A DNA stretch of 64,000 nucleotides from Agrypnia vestita (Eukaryota; Arthropoda; Insecta; Trichoptera; Phryganeidae). The DNA is taken from contig JADDOH010000477.1 of assembly GCA_016648135.1 (NCBI GenBank), forward strand, positions 124,001-188,000, read 5' to 3'. The notes beneath the pieces are model-generated. The model made no database searches. It was not told the origin of the DNA and saw nothing but the letters and a program-made list of their open reading frames with translations. Positions 34,120 through 45,289 of the stretch are shown one piece after another; within the stretch, counting starts at the first letter, position 1, and each line of letters begins with the position of its first letter. Both the position numbers and the translations under genes were made by a program.

Positions 34120-35395
34120 GAGACAACCATTGAAAATTTTCTATTTAACATGTAACAGATGTGAGGTTATGTGTGTATCGCGAAATATATGCTATGAATA
34201 AATTTATCTCGTGAATGTTGTAAAGGTATGTCCATCTGTCGAAACATGAAGTCTATACAGATTACAAGTGTATAGACGCCGAAGATACGTGCGTGAATTA
34301 AAGGCGTTGAGAATGTATGTGGCAAGCTAAGGCGGGAAGTGATACAGGATGACTGAAAACATACATACAATTAATTCACAGTGTGGGTTTATTGATGAAA
34401 TAGGTTTACAATAATATCGGATAGGTAAAGTTAGCGCGTGGCTTACTGTACGAAGGTCGGTGAAAGAGTGAGATGGTGGTACAGCGTGCTGCTTTTTGGT
34501 ACCTCGCCGGTCGGGCTTCTGATTGGTGGATCGCCTCGAGCGTGATTGGTTTATTTGCACGCTCGAGGGACTAGCGTCCGAGCAGGCCTGGATGCTCCAC
34601 AAACCTAATTCATGACTTGTGAATAAATGTATATTTTTAAATAATGGCGTTTACATTGTAAAGAATCATGATAGATTACTAAAAATATTTCATTGTATTA
34701 ACTACGTTATATCTACTTGAGTTTGTAAAAAAATATTTCATTTTTTCATTATTTAGTTTCGAGAAAATCAGAATTTTTCGTCGACAGGTGAAGACAAACT
34801 ACTTTTTAAATAAAGCAATTTTAAAAAAGGTTCTGTTCAAATTAAAAAATTAATTTTAAAATAAATAATGGTTAGGTAGGTACTGGTGCACGGGTAGTTG
34901 TGGTTTTTTGTTTAGTGTAATATTGTTAAATAAATTTATACCCGACTTCAATTTTTTTTTAATTTCCAAACATTCATAATTATTCATTTTATTTACGCGC
35001 GACGTAAGGGTTATTATAATAATATAAACTAAAGTAGTGATAACATAGTAAATAAATTGAATATTTTTAATAATCATTTTTAAGTTGTAATGTGCTCTGA
35101 TAGATGTGCTCTTTCATGTTCTAAGAAATGGAACAACTAGGTATACCTAAAATACGTTTTTATTTTGCACATGCAAGGCATTCAATGATAATTGGATCGA
35201 TATTGACTTCTTCTTAATTGGTCTAAACGCATTGAAAATAATGCTACAGTTTATGTTATAGATTGAAAGCATCACCACTATGTCGACTTTGGCCAATCAC
35301 TCACTGCATCTGGTCTTCTTTTCCTTCACCACTGCTCTGCTTTTCCCCCCATCCCTATTCCCATGTTACTATCAACACTCATTAATTTAACTCAT
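34120..35395. other. Gene-free; moderately GC-rich at 34430-34610
   Basis: A 91-codon minus frame covers the GC-richer patch and has no recognisable domain. Remaining sequence is AT-rich. Confidence 0.4.
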
Positions 35396-35399
35396 TTCT

Positions 35400-36184
35400 T
35401 CATTTATAACCATTACCCATACCTATAAAACTCAATGTCTGTCTGTTTTCTATACAAATCCACACCGTTTGTCCGATTCGATTCAAATTTTTCATACTTA
35501 TACTTTGGGAGCCGGCGGGTAACATAAGCAACATTTCCCTTCTATTCTCATACTCCTTCCCCACCCCTGACATATTTTCGATGCAAATTTGTACCGTTTG
35601 ACCGATCGGACTCAAAATTTGGAAACGTATTCTTTAGGACTTGGCTAGTAACATAGGCAATATTTCCCTCCTATTCTCATACCCCTTCCCCCCTGACATA
35701 TATTAGATGCAAATCTGTACCGTTTGACCGATCGGACTCAAAATTTGGAAACGTATTCTTTAGGACTCGGCGAGTAGCATAGGCGATATTTCCTCCCTAT
35801 TCCCATACCTTTTCCCCTCCCCCTGACATATTTTCGATGCAAATCTGTACCGTTCGACCGGTCGGACTCAAAATTTGGAAACTTATTCTTTAGGACTCGG
35901 CGAATAACATAGGCGATATTCCCCCCTATTCTCATACCCCTTCCCCTCCCCCTGACATATTTTCGATGCAAATCTGTACCGTTCGACCGGTCGGACTCAA
36001 AATTTGGAAACTTATTCTTTAAGACTCGGCGAATAACATAGGCGATATTCCCCCCTATTCTCATACCCCTTCCCCTCCCCCTGACATATTTTCGATGCAA
36101 ATATATACCTAATCAAACCTTTGTTTCACAAATTTATTTTCAACTTAATCCTTAACCCGTGCAACGCCGGGAACGAACAACTAG
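35400..36184 (+). mobile_element. Non-autonomous Helitron with internal tandem repeats
   Basis: The 3' end has the Helitron signature: a hairpin CCCGTGCAACGCCGGG (36157-36172) followed by a short spacer and CTAG (36181-36184), with T as next base, as expected for A^T insertion. Near the left end ACCTATAAAACTCAATGTCT followed by GTCCGATTCGATTCAAAT resembles the start region of insect Helitrons. The 5' TC terminus is not exactly placed. No Rep/helicase ORF is present, so it depends on an autonomous partner. Confidence 0.75.
35445..36110 (+). repeat. About five units of 126-130 bp inside the Helitron
   Basis: GTACCGTTTGACCG or GTACCGTTCGACCG occurs at 35591, 35717, 35847 and 35976 (spacings 126, 130 and 129 bp), with a diverged first unit at 35465 and a truncated last one. 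Each unit continues TCGGACTCAAAATTTGGAAA, TTCTTTAGGACT and CCCTGACATATT. Because 129 is divisible by 3, the minus strand shows a 120-codon frame of 43-residue repeats; this is a by-product, not a gene. Confidence 0.9.
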
Positions 36185-36705
36185 TTTTACTATAATATTG
36201 TTTATTGCTGACTATAATATATTATATTTCATATATTATTTTACCAAACATTGTACTTAATTTACTACGCCTTAAAAATGTGTGAATCTTTGTAATTAGT
36301 TTATGCAATGTACACTGTGCTCTAACATTATAATGATTGAAACTGCAAAAATTCCTTAAAAAATTAAGAAAAATAATTTTTTTATTATAGCTAATTTTAC
36401 CACTCTAGAATAGGGTGGCAATAGTTGATAAAGTGTCGCGCCTAATTAATTTTATTTTTTAAATATCAACTGAAATGTTAAGAGGGTTCTTTATTAGACT
36501 TTTTACCCTTCCATTCTGAACGTAAAATTTGAAATTTATTACAATAAGGTAGATAATAAAAATGTTAAAGCTATAAAGCTGATATACTTGGAGCAATATA
36601 CTAGGTGGTTTAGCCCCATGTAGAGTACTCAGGGTACCGGAGACATTTTAGAAATTTTACTTTTACTGTAACGAGGGAATTTATTATATTCAAAATCAGT
36701 TTCTT
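36185..36705. other. AT-rich stretch without recognisable gene
   Basis: Nothing recognised. Confidence 0.45.
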
Positions 36706-36709
36706 TTAT

Positions 36710-36815
36710 GATATTTTTAAAAATATGCATCTCCAAAATTATTGATATTAGAGCGACCATTGGTGTTGGAACATTTTCAATGCATAACTTAGTCAAAAAT
36801 CCTTAGCAGTTTTGA
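36710..36815. mobile_element. Half of a foldback MITE, diverged
   Basis: ATGCATCTCCAAAATTATTG, then ATATTAGAGCGACCATTGG and TTAGTCAAAAATCC match the right half of FB1 (24810-24890) in order, with many changes. Ends are not preserved. Confidence 0.55.
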
Positions 36816-38843
36816 ATGCAGTCACCGTGGATACTAATTAGGAATGTACTGAATTCAAGATAACATAATAAATAAAGCTCTATCCCTTCCAACATTACTT
36901 AAAGCAAAGGCAGCCTCAACCATGAACCCCTAAGTATGTCTTAATTAACAAAAAAGCCATTTCAAATTAAACTATTTAACTATTTTTTTTGTATTTCATC
37001 TCACCAAGCGATTGTGTCTCTGTTGGATAACCAAATAAAATAAAATAAGCAGTCAAGTAAATAATAATATAGAATAAGCACTCAAAAGAGACCAAACTCA
37101 ATCACAAAAGACAGTTCTACAATAAATGAGAACCCATTCGGTTTCACTGGGCGAATATGCACACAAGCCGCAACCGCAAAACATTCACCGTCATGCAAAA
37201 TAAATTGAACAAATCAAGCAATTGTACAGGTATCTTCATCGATTCGAGGGAAATACTCGACAGTATCTCCTACCAACAATTCGTATCAGAACCAAAAGGG
37301 ATTGACCAAACAGGTAAAAAGTCTATTAAGTAAAAAATATAAATTATCTATTTTTATTATTTATTTATAAACTGACAGTTTTAAACAAGTCGTATCTAAT
37401 CTATACTCGCCCAAAAATTACATAAAACTGTTTAAAAATATTCTCAAACATTTATCACTTCGAGTTTTGGGGTTATAAGTGATACCTTACTTTAAACGAC
37501 TATTTATGAGTTCGCGAAACTACTTCGTAAATTAAGCGGTTCTTTGTACGTTGGGTAATGATTTAATGTTGCTGAAAACTAAACTAGTCCCCAAACTGCC
37601 TTTAGGTGACACTTAAATTTAGGTGTTTCGGTGAAAACGGCACTTAAGTATTTTAAACGTGCCACTTTGTAAGCAGTCTAGGGAAAGGGAAAGGGTGGAT
37701 GCGTTAAATTGAAAATATACTGAAAATTGACTTGTTGATAAACAAAATATAATCGCGTATAAATTTATTTACATTGAATTTAATTAAATTTTTGAAAATA
37801 ATTTCATTATTTTAAGTGTACCAATTTTTGAGCTGTGCATGTTTGGAAATAGTAAATTATATTTAATAAAGTATTTCCAAACTTTTTAACTATAGTATAA
37901 CCGGAATAAACTTTGGTCTTATTCTGTTACAAACTGTTTTCTTCTTTCATTTGGTACCAATGTAGTGAAAATAAGAGATAAATCCTCAAAACCGAACCAA
38001 AAGGCAGAACTTTTCAGCGGTTGACCTAAAAGTACAAGTTTTGAAATAGTTAATTATACTATATATTATATTCAGGTCTACACAAATATTTAAGACTATA
38101 TAGGAATATAATAAGATTACCATATAAGAAAAAAGTATATACACAGAATTGTCTAATGTACAGAGGTGTAAATATATGAGATAAATATAATGAGATGCCA
38201 GAAAACATGAAGAATGTAAATAAGATGAAGGAATTTAAAAACAAATGCTATAATTATTGTAAAAATAGTTTAGAATTGTAGAGCATAAGATGTGTTATTT
38301 ATTATAGATTATACCATAGATTAAATTAGATGTAAATTTAAATACGTAGGTTATTATGGATAGTATATTAGTAATAGATTTAAGAATGAAAAGTATTATA
38401 TACTTGTTAATATACAAATTGTAATATCAACCAAAGAAAATAAATAAAAATATACAGCTCTTGTTTGTAGCAATCTACAATATGATGTCACTCTATAGTC
38501 ACTGTAATATAAAGTTCATTCATTGAGGATCGAAAGGGTCCAATATTATTATTTATAAATTACATTTCTTCGGACCAAAATAATTGTGATTTCTTAATGA
38601 GTGCACTTAACTTAACGAAACTATCATCTAGAAGGACGGTAAGTGATTTTATTTGTCTATATAAAATTATTAAGAGTGTGTTGGAGTCCCCTGATTTTTT
38701 AATATAATATATAAATTTAAATAAATTTATATATTATAAATAATTTAATATTAATGTTCCTATAAATTTAATATTAATGTTCGTACACTATACACATTCA
38801 GAAGACAAATCAACTCATCTTCTATTTATAATTTTGCTATATA
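36816..38843. other. AT-rich stretch without recognisable gene
   Basis: Two kilobases of AT-rich, apparently non-repetitive sequence without credible ORF or RNA gene. Confidence 0.5.
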
Positions 38844-39956
38844 TTAGGTCCTTACATATGAAATTGGTGTTTTGCCGTACTGGCAAATTTGATCTCAAAT
38901 ATCTTCTCTTTGGTTAGGAATTCCAAATCCAAATTTATACAGCTATTTACTCATGTATTTGTGTTTTGAAAATTATAATTCATTTGTTTTTTCCTCAATT
39001 GTTTTTTTCTTTGCGTCACTCAGTTTACAAAATGAAAAACTTGAAATATCGCGTTATTTACGAGTACGAGTTCCACCGTGGCACCAGTACTGCAGAAACG
39101 GCTCGAAGGATTAATGATGTGTATGGCGACGGTGCCGCAAAAGAAAACACAGTGCGTTTTTGGTTCCAACGTTTTCGTTCTGGAAATTTCGACCTGCAGA
39201 ACAAGCCCCGTGGACGGCCGGAGACCAAAGTTGATAATGAAGAATTGAAGGCTATTGTGGAAGCGGATCCATCGCAAACCACATCCGAGTTAGCTGCAGG
39301 CTGCGGTGTTAGTGATAAAACTGTTTTAATCCACTTGAAGCAAATTGGTAAGGTGAAAAAGCTTGAAAGGTGGGTACCTCACGAATTGAGTGAAGCAAAT
39401 CAACAAACGCGCGTTGACTGCTGCGTTGCATTACTCAACCGGCAATAATGAAGGGATTTTAAATCTTAAATCTGGCCAGACGATTACGGCAGATGTCTAT
39501 TGTCAGCAACTGCAAACCATGATGGAAAAGCTAGCTGCTAAACAACCGAGGCTGGTTAATCGCTCTAGGCCACTGCTGCTTCATGATAACGCTAGACCAC
39601 ACACTGCACAACAGACGGCTACCAAATTAGAGGAGCTTCAATTGGAATGTCTAAGACATCCACCGTACTCTCCGGACCTTGCCCCAACAGATTATCATTT
39701 TTTTCGAAATTTGGATAACTTCTTGCAAAGGAAAAAATTCAACTCCGATGGGGCAGTACAAACCGCCTTCAAAGATTTTATTGATTCCCGTCCGAATGGT
39801 TTTTTTAGTAAAGGGATCGATGAACTACCTATGAGATGGCAAAAGTGCATAGATAGCAATGGTACATATTTTGATTAAATAAAACTATTATAATAAAAAA
39901 AAATCGGCTTTATGTTCCTCCCATACTAAACGCCAATTTCATATGTAAGGACCTAA
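38844..39956 (+). mobile_element. Internally deleted mariner (1113 bp)
   Basis: TIRs and TA duplications (38842-38843 and 39957-39958) are intact. Relative to the complete copy it lacks about 170 bp in mid-gene (between AACCGGCAATAATGAAGGG and CTTAAATCTGGCC). It is nearly identical elsewhere to the copy at 26035. Confidence 0.95.
39032..39878 (+). pseudogene. Mariner transposase with mid-gene deletion and frameshift
   Basis: The N-terminal frame runs from the ATG at 39032 to 39448 and keeps both helix-turn-helix regions and WVPHEL. It then shifts frame at the deletion and resumes (about 39450-39878) from LKSGQTITADVYCQQLQ to the normal C-terminus RWQKCIDSNG. The deleted part includes CDEKW with the first catalytic aspartate, so the protein cannot be active. 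HDNARPH and YSPDLAPTDYH are intact. Confidence 0.95.
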
Positions 39957-39964
39957 TATATGAT

Positions 39965-40015
39965 CTATTATTTATTTATTTATAAATCAACGCTCTAGTG
40001 GGCTTTTACAGTACA
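39965..40015 (-). mobile_element. LINE 3' tail, minus strand
   Basis: TTATTTATTTATAAATCAAC, then GCTCTAGTGGGCTTTTACAG is a variant of the shared tail motif (reverse complement TGTAAAAGCCC). Confidence 0.5.
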
Positions 40016-40284
40016 AGAAAATTAAAAGGATTTTTATATACCTAACATAAAACTGTTTTGTTGTAGGTATCTATCATTAAAAAAATTTCTTACTATATAA
40101 TCACTTTCTTCTTTTGTATCTACTGTTTATATATTGTATTTTCTTTAACTTTTTACAACTTTCTATATGTAACTTATTATATTTTATAATAAATATGATA
40201 TTAGTTTATTTTCGCGTTAATACCTACTGATTTTAAAACTGTACGAGTTTGGAAATAGTGAATAATATCTTATTAGTTTATTAC
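40016..40284. other. AT-rich stretch without recognisable gene
   Basis: Nothing recognised. Confidence 0.4.
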
Positions 40285-40362
40285 ACTCGATTGTATATGG
40301 TGTCAGCAGCTAATAGTGAAGCTGATCTGCAAATTCTGGTGGTTAGATTATCCGAAGAAGAC
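40285..40362 (+). pseudogene. Small reverse-transcriptase fragment
   Basis: The + strand reads VSAANSEADLQILVVRLSEE, which aligns with VANSEADLQCLVSRM just after the YADD box of the LINE at 19079-20045. Only about 25 codons remain. The overlapping minus-strand frame is an artefact. Confidence 0.7.
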
Positions 40363-40915
40363 CTTTCATATAAGAAAAACAATTGAATTGGTATGTAAAC
40401 CGTGCGTATGAGGCACAATGTTTCGTTGTGTTGGTGCTCGCACCCGTAAAAACCAACACAACTAAACAATGAGCGTCGTACGCACGGCTTACACACACTA
40501 GATCGATTGTGTTTCTATAAATAGAAAGAGGTCTACACGTGGAGAGAATTTTTAAAGATAGCAAGCAAGATAAATAATTCAGGAGCGTTTACTACCAATC
40601 AACCGTTTTCATAAAAATCCAAGCTTTTTGCTTAATAGTTACACAAGTTACTAGGTTAAAAACCAACAAGGTGATATTTAAATTCACATGATATTTCGAA
40701 ATTTTTAATACGCGATTTAAAAAAGTATTTAAAGTTAAATAATTTGTAATTAAAACATAAAAAAATAGTAAAATAAGCGTCATTGTTATGTATGTAATTT
40801 TAATCCGTTTCAAATGAGCAAAAAAGTTTATAATTATTTTTAATAACGGTGAGTTTAAAATAATCTTTCTTTTTTATCGGCCAGCATCTTGAATTTAATA
40901 TAAATCTCATTAAAT
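40363..40915. other. No recognisable feature
   Basis: AT-rich. A possible inverted feature is GTGCGTATGAGGCACAATG at 40401 with CATTGTTTAG-type inverse words to 40490 (AACACAAC pairs with GTTGTGTT); not assigned. Confidence 0.3.
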
Positions 40916-40919
40916 AAGG

Positions 40920-41408
40920 ATAAATCATAAAAGTCACACAGAGACGAAGCTATTTATATGTGAAAAAAGTGAATGGAAGTCTCTTATACGATGGATCAGG
41001 GCTTACAACCTGTATGAGCTGGCTTAAGTGATCACTCTACACAGTGTAACATTCACCAATTCCATCATAAGAACATCCACACATTATCAAATTTTTTAAA
41101 GTTCTATATATAGTTCGAATCAAGAACATTTAATATATTGCACTGGTCTCTGCTGGAGATATCTGTTGTTATTTTTTTATCATTTACAGATTAGTTAACA
41201 TAGATTTCGCAACTGGTAATGATACCTCTATATATTTTATTTTTCAAAGTGAAGTTATTTTTAGCAATATTCCTTATTAACTAACGTACATACGATATTC
41301 TTTCGAATTATTACATATCTACTAGAAAAGGCCTGAAAATCATTATTTTCAATTTTTAACTCTTAATATAAATTGCTTCGTCTCTGTGAGACATCTATAA
41401 TTTATCGT
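40920..41408 (+). mobile_element. TIR element F1, second copy
   Basis: The left end CACACAGAGACGAAGC and the right end GCTTCGTCTCTGTGAGACAT (41374-41393) are inverse of each other. Internal landmarks AGGGCTTACAACC, TTAAGTGATCACT and TTTTTAGCAATATTCC match the copy at 29232. No ORF. Superfamily unknown. Confidence 0.65.
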
Positions 41409-41456
41409 TATTCAATTAATCATCCCTCTGGAGACCAAATAAAGTAACTGTGTTCT

Positions 41457-41815
41457 TTGAACGTAGATAATCGCGTTCACAAAACTAATTTCGGTGATCG
41501 TGCTTTCGCGTTGGCTGAACCAAAGTTATGGAACAAACTACCTAATAAACTGAGACAAACAGACAGCTTACCAAAGTTCAAAAAACAACTTAAGACGCGT
41601 TTGTTTAGACAATCCTATAAAAACTCCCAATTATTATAGTTTTCAATTTTAATTCCATTTCTTGCATGCTACCTAGTGAATAATAGTAAATAAGTTTTTT
41701 CTTTTTTAGCAGTAAGTTGTTTTGTAAGATAATAATTTTTCCGTGTTAAGCGCCCTTGAGGTGAGTATTAGCGAAAACGGCTATATAAGTTATCCAAATA
41801 TAATTATTATTTTTA
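41457..41815 (+). pseudogene. L2/CR1-like LINE 3' end
   Basis: The open part encodes NRVHKTNFGDRAFALAEPKL, then WNKLPNKLRQTDSLPKFKKQ and LKTRLF, the very C-terminus of L2/CR1-type LINE ORFs (RAFxxAxPxLWNxLPxxLR). Downstream AAGCGCCCTTGAGGTGAGTA, CGGCTATATAA and an ATTATTTTTATTATT tail are the classical L2-type 3' end. The element is 5'-truncated at about 41455. A longer copy is at 55560-56265. Confidence 0.85.
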
Positions 41816-42130
41816 TTATTATACATTCATAAAAAAATATTGTTGAGAATATATATTTATTATTATTAATATTAATTAATAATAATAAACCAGAAATCAC
41901 GATGAAAACACCGAAGCAATTAGAAAATCCAACCTTTTCAATATTGTATAATGACGATAATGAAGTAAATATACGGATTACTAGAAGCCGAGCAAAACTC
42001 ATTAACGGCGTCGCTGGAGAAACCCACTCCTCCACAAACACCTGACGCAGAACTTTTCAAACTTTCACTTGACTGTGAGCTCCGGACCCAAACGGTTGTA
42101 CGCTTTTTGCAGAAGCAGCTCATTGACAAG
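41816..42130. other. No recognisable feature
   Basis: A moderately GC-rich part at 41990-42130 leads into the family C motif and may belong to the same element. Short frames show no domain. Confidence 0.35.
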
Positions 42131-42180
42131 GCGCCCTGAAGACGAACAGTGAGATCTGTTCGAAACGTCGGCAGACGACT
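42128..42180 (+). ncRNA. Hammerhead-like motif, family C
   Basis: CTGAAGA (42136-42142), one extra C, a 6-bp hairpin GAACAG/CTGTTC with loop TGAGAT, GAAA (42162-42165), palindromic ACGT (42165-42168) and C at the cleavage position (GTC). Helix I is GCC upstream with GGC downstream, 3 bp. The extra base before helix II is the only departure from the type I hammerhead order. Confidence 0.5.
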
Positions 42181-42194
42181 GGTCCTGACGACCA

Positions 42195-42265
42195 GAATTT
42201 GACGCGGGTTACCCCCAAAGTAGTTAGAACTAACACATATTGTACCCGTGAAAGCCTTCGATTTG
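42195..42265 (+). repeat. Copy of the CTAAAGTAGTTA repeat
   Basis: GGGTTACCCCCAAAGTAGTT and TACCCGTGAAAGCCTTCGAT match the direct repeats at 22245-22310 and 22793-22860. Its position right after the family C hammerhead-like motif suggests the 22120-22890 pair belongs to the same family. Confidence 0.7.
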
Positions 42266-42285
42266 ACACATATATTATATATATA

Positions 42286-42329
<44 letters not shown>

Positions 42330-42332
42330 TAT
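42266..42332 (+). repeat. (TA)n microsatellite
   Basis: About 60 bp of almost pure TA dinucleotide. Confidence 0.95.
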
Positions 42333-44002
42333 TTGGGTATTGCTTACAATTTTGTTCAACAACTTGTCTTGACCATTGCGTCTGTAGACGGGTATATATT
42401 CGCATATACACGCCCAAAATATCTAATAAAATATAGTCGTGACGATTCAAATGACACGTAATACGTGTAAGGTAAAAGTTCAGAGAAGTTGTGTCATTTT
42501 ATAACTTCTACTAACGAAGTATGGAGTCGTGAGTTGGCAGAAAGTTGGGTTGGCGTAGCAAACCTTGAAGTGCACGACTAAGGAATACTTTTCAACACAC
42601 TGAATGTCGATATATTTTTTGAACAAGTTCTTAAATATAAATTTGACTAAAATATGTTAGATAATTCATTTATTATGAAATAAGATATCCAGGATGACTA
42701 GGAAAATCCCATTTAAAGATAAATGTAGAAGTAAAATTAAATGTTTAGAAGTTTTGTTGAAAAGAAATCTTCAGCAATTATTGGCGAATAAATTTCAAGT
42801 AAACGAAATGCATGATATCGACGAGGCTATTATATAGCATCAATAAAAAGCAGTTAATTACGTCAACTTCAAATGTCGAGGAGTTTATAGGTATTTCATA
42901 TTTACAAATATCTGTATATAAAGTACTAAAAAAATATTTAATTTTTAGAAATAAAAGTGAATGCCATAAGTCCAACATCGCCATTTTTATAACTATTTTC
43001 AGACATTTTGTATAAATTGTCTTGCAATGCGAGTGAAATGCACCACATTTTCTCATAGCTTCACTTGCATTTCATATCACATTTTTGTACGAAAAGGTAT
43101 CAACTAAACATTAGTTCATTAGGTTTCATGTGGGTTCCATATATTTTAAATACAATTTTCTTTCTAAAACGACACAAAATCAATACAAAATTAACAAACG
43201 ACCAAATCGGTGATATTTTAGAATTGAAGAAAATTGCCTCAATTTGTATCTATATAGTCAGATATAATATTGTATGGACTACTGTCATGTTTTTTTTTCC
43301 ATTATATCAAAAAGTACATAAACAATCATCTATGACCAACCAATCATCAATATAAATTATTTTTTGAATCATTTAGTTAGATGTCTTAATATTTATGTTT
43401 TAAAGGATACTTTTTTAATTTCCGTGTCATTTTTTAACACTTTTTATATGATTGACAACTTTTTTACTTCAAGCAATTTAAAAAATGGATATTATTATTT
43501 TAAAATAAATACTTAAAAATTGAAAATTTAGTCAGTATTCCTGATTTCAGCTCTATAATCAAGGTTAAGCATATCGTGTATTAAATAAAAATGTGAAACA
43601 CAATGCAAGAGAGTGTTTAATTTCGCTATATGATTGCCTTAACCCTGACAGGAAAATACGGTAAATATCTGAGAGAGAAGGTATTCGAGTATTAGATGAT
43701 GAAGTTAGCCCATGTTGATGTGGTTGAAATCACAAATATGCTTAAGTTATTCATATGGTTTGTGTTTTTTAATGTATTGAATCTAATTAAACATGTTGTA
43801 ATTTTTTTCCAATTTCTTATAGTTTACGGTGTTTTGAAAACTTATTCTATACGAGATTAGACCGCCTATTCTATTACTGCAAGTGCATCAAGGCTTATCG
43901 TTATTAATTTTTTGCTACCCTATTGAAATAAACATCTAAGTGTTTTATATTAAAGCATGAATTGGAAGGGTGAAAACTTCTAATAAAAAACCTTCTTTAT
44001 TT
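42333..44002. other. AT-rich stretch; 43050-43300 shares a dispersed repeat
   Basis: 43050-43300 matches 21935-22200 in ordered short phrases. The rest shows no gene; a 96-codon frame at 43065-43355 overlaps the repeat and is not credible. Confidence 0.4.
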
Positions 44003-44655
44003 TGTAAGTCGTGAACTTAATGAATACTGACAATAATACAATGGCATAACGCAACAGGGTTAGTCATCAGTAACTAAAAACTCTCAATAATATTACGCAC
44101 GCAACGCAGGATCAGTCATCTGCGACCGGATTCTCCCGAATATTCTAATACATTCCATTATGCACTAACACATTACTTTTGAATCATCCAAAACGCTCTA
44201 GAACAAATCTCTCAAAGAAATTTATCTATAAAAAGCATCGGGATCAGACAATTCATTCGTTACAGTAACAAGTTCAACATCTCAGCGTTAGAACCAGTGT
44301 GATCAGTGATTATTGTGACGTGACGGTGATATTACAATACACTATATTAGAAGCGAGCGATAACAGTATGATCAGACCAGTGATACCAGCAGTGAATAAA
44401 TAAAAGAGTACCGGGGCGATAAGTCTTTCTAAGAACGGACGTTGAACGGAGTTTATTAGAAAGTGATCAAAACAATAGGAAAAGTGTTAATTAGTGCAAA
44501 TAAGTGTGCGAAATATTCTGTAGACATTCAGTGACTATAAAATTAAGAACAGTACTATAATTTTACTCGTGGCGAGTTACTTTTCTTTTTGAATAAATTA
44601 AACTAAATTTATTTCCAGTGTTTTCATTTACCTCCCAAAATCTCGTTCGTGACAA
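44003..44655 (+). mobile_element. Probable solo LTR, about 650 bp
   Basis: The segment begins TGTAAGTCGTGAAC and ends CGTTCGTGACA(A), imperfect inverse ends. TATTT flanks both sides (43998-44002 and 44656-44660) if the last A is included, a 5-bp target duplication. Inside are a TATA box TATAAAA (44227-44233), a CATTCGTTACAG start-like phrase about 30 bp later, and AATAAA (44592-44597) near the end, the order expected for an LTR read on the + strand. No internal coding region lies beside it. Boundaries and superfamily are inferred. Confidence 0.55.
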
Positions 44656-45039
44656 TATTTTACTGCATTTCAAAAATATTATTTATTTAATTTATAACAT
44701 ACCTTGGTGTATGTAGTCTGGCCACTTGGATTTTATCGGCAGCATTTGATGGTTATCTGAAAATTAAATAAAATAGTTGGTTTTATCGCCAATATTTTAG
44801 TGGACAACACAGTTACAGGCCTGTAGCGATATACAGAAACAAAGATGACTATATAAATTCATGATGAAAATAAATGAGCGGTAGAATTCAAAGTAATTTT
44901 ACTAAAGAGAGAGATTGATTTCTAATCAATGGTGATAGTGTAGATGCTGGTCTCAAATTTAATGGGTTCATCAGTCTATCGAGTTTTCAGGCGGCTTTTG
45001 GTTTTGAATTTCTTTAACTTAATGTACTTAAGTTGGCAG
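44656..45039. other. AT-rich stretch without recognisable gene
   Basis: Nothing recognised. Confidence 0.4.
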
Positions 45040-45215
45040 ATTTTTATTTGAAAAAAAATAGAGATGCGGTCACGGAATACGCGGCACATCAATATTCATA
45101 CTATTTTCAAAATAAGCTCAACGCTTTTGCTATGCTGGTCTGGAGTAAGGTTCGAACCCGCGACCTCTAAGAGACCACGAGACAATTGCCCTAACCACAA
45201 GACCAACCAGCTGCT
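45040..45215 (-). mobile_element. tRNA-headed SINE, minus strand
   Basis: Read on the minus strand: a tRNA-like head with GGTCTTGTGGTTAGGGCA (A box region), GGTCGCGGGTTCGAACC (B box, 45149-45158), then CTCCAGACCAGCA, a body shared with the copy at 48734-48925 (TATGAATATTGATGTGCCGC-like, CGTATTCCGTGACCGCATCT) and an A-rich tail. It would be transcribed by RNA polymerase III. No specific parent tRNA is assigned. Confidence 0.85.
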
Positions 45216-45289
45216 CATTATCATTAAGGTTGTCATTTTTTCAAATGTATTTACCATATTTAGCAAGTGTTTTAAATAAAACAATAAAA

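Noticed and set aside
35738..36100. 120-codon minus-strand frame with 43-residue basic repeats
   Set aside because: It is the 129-bp Helitron repeat read in an open frame; no start context, no domain, and the first unit is diverged and disrupted.
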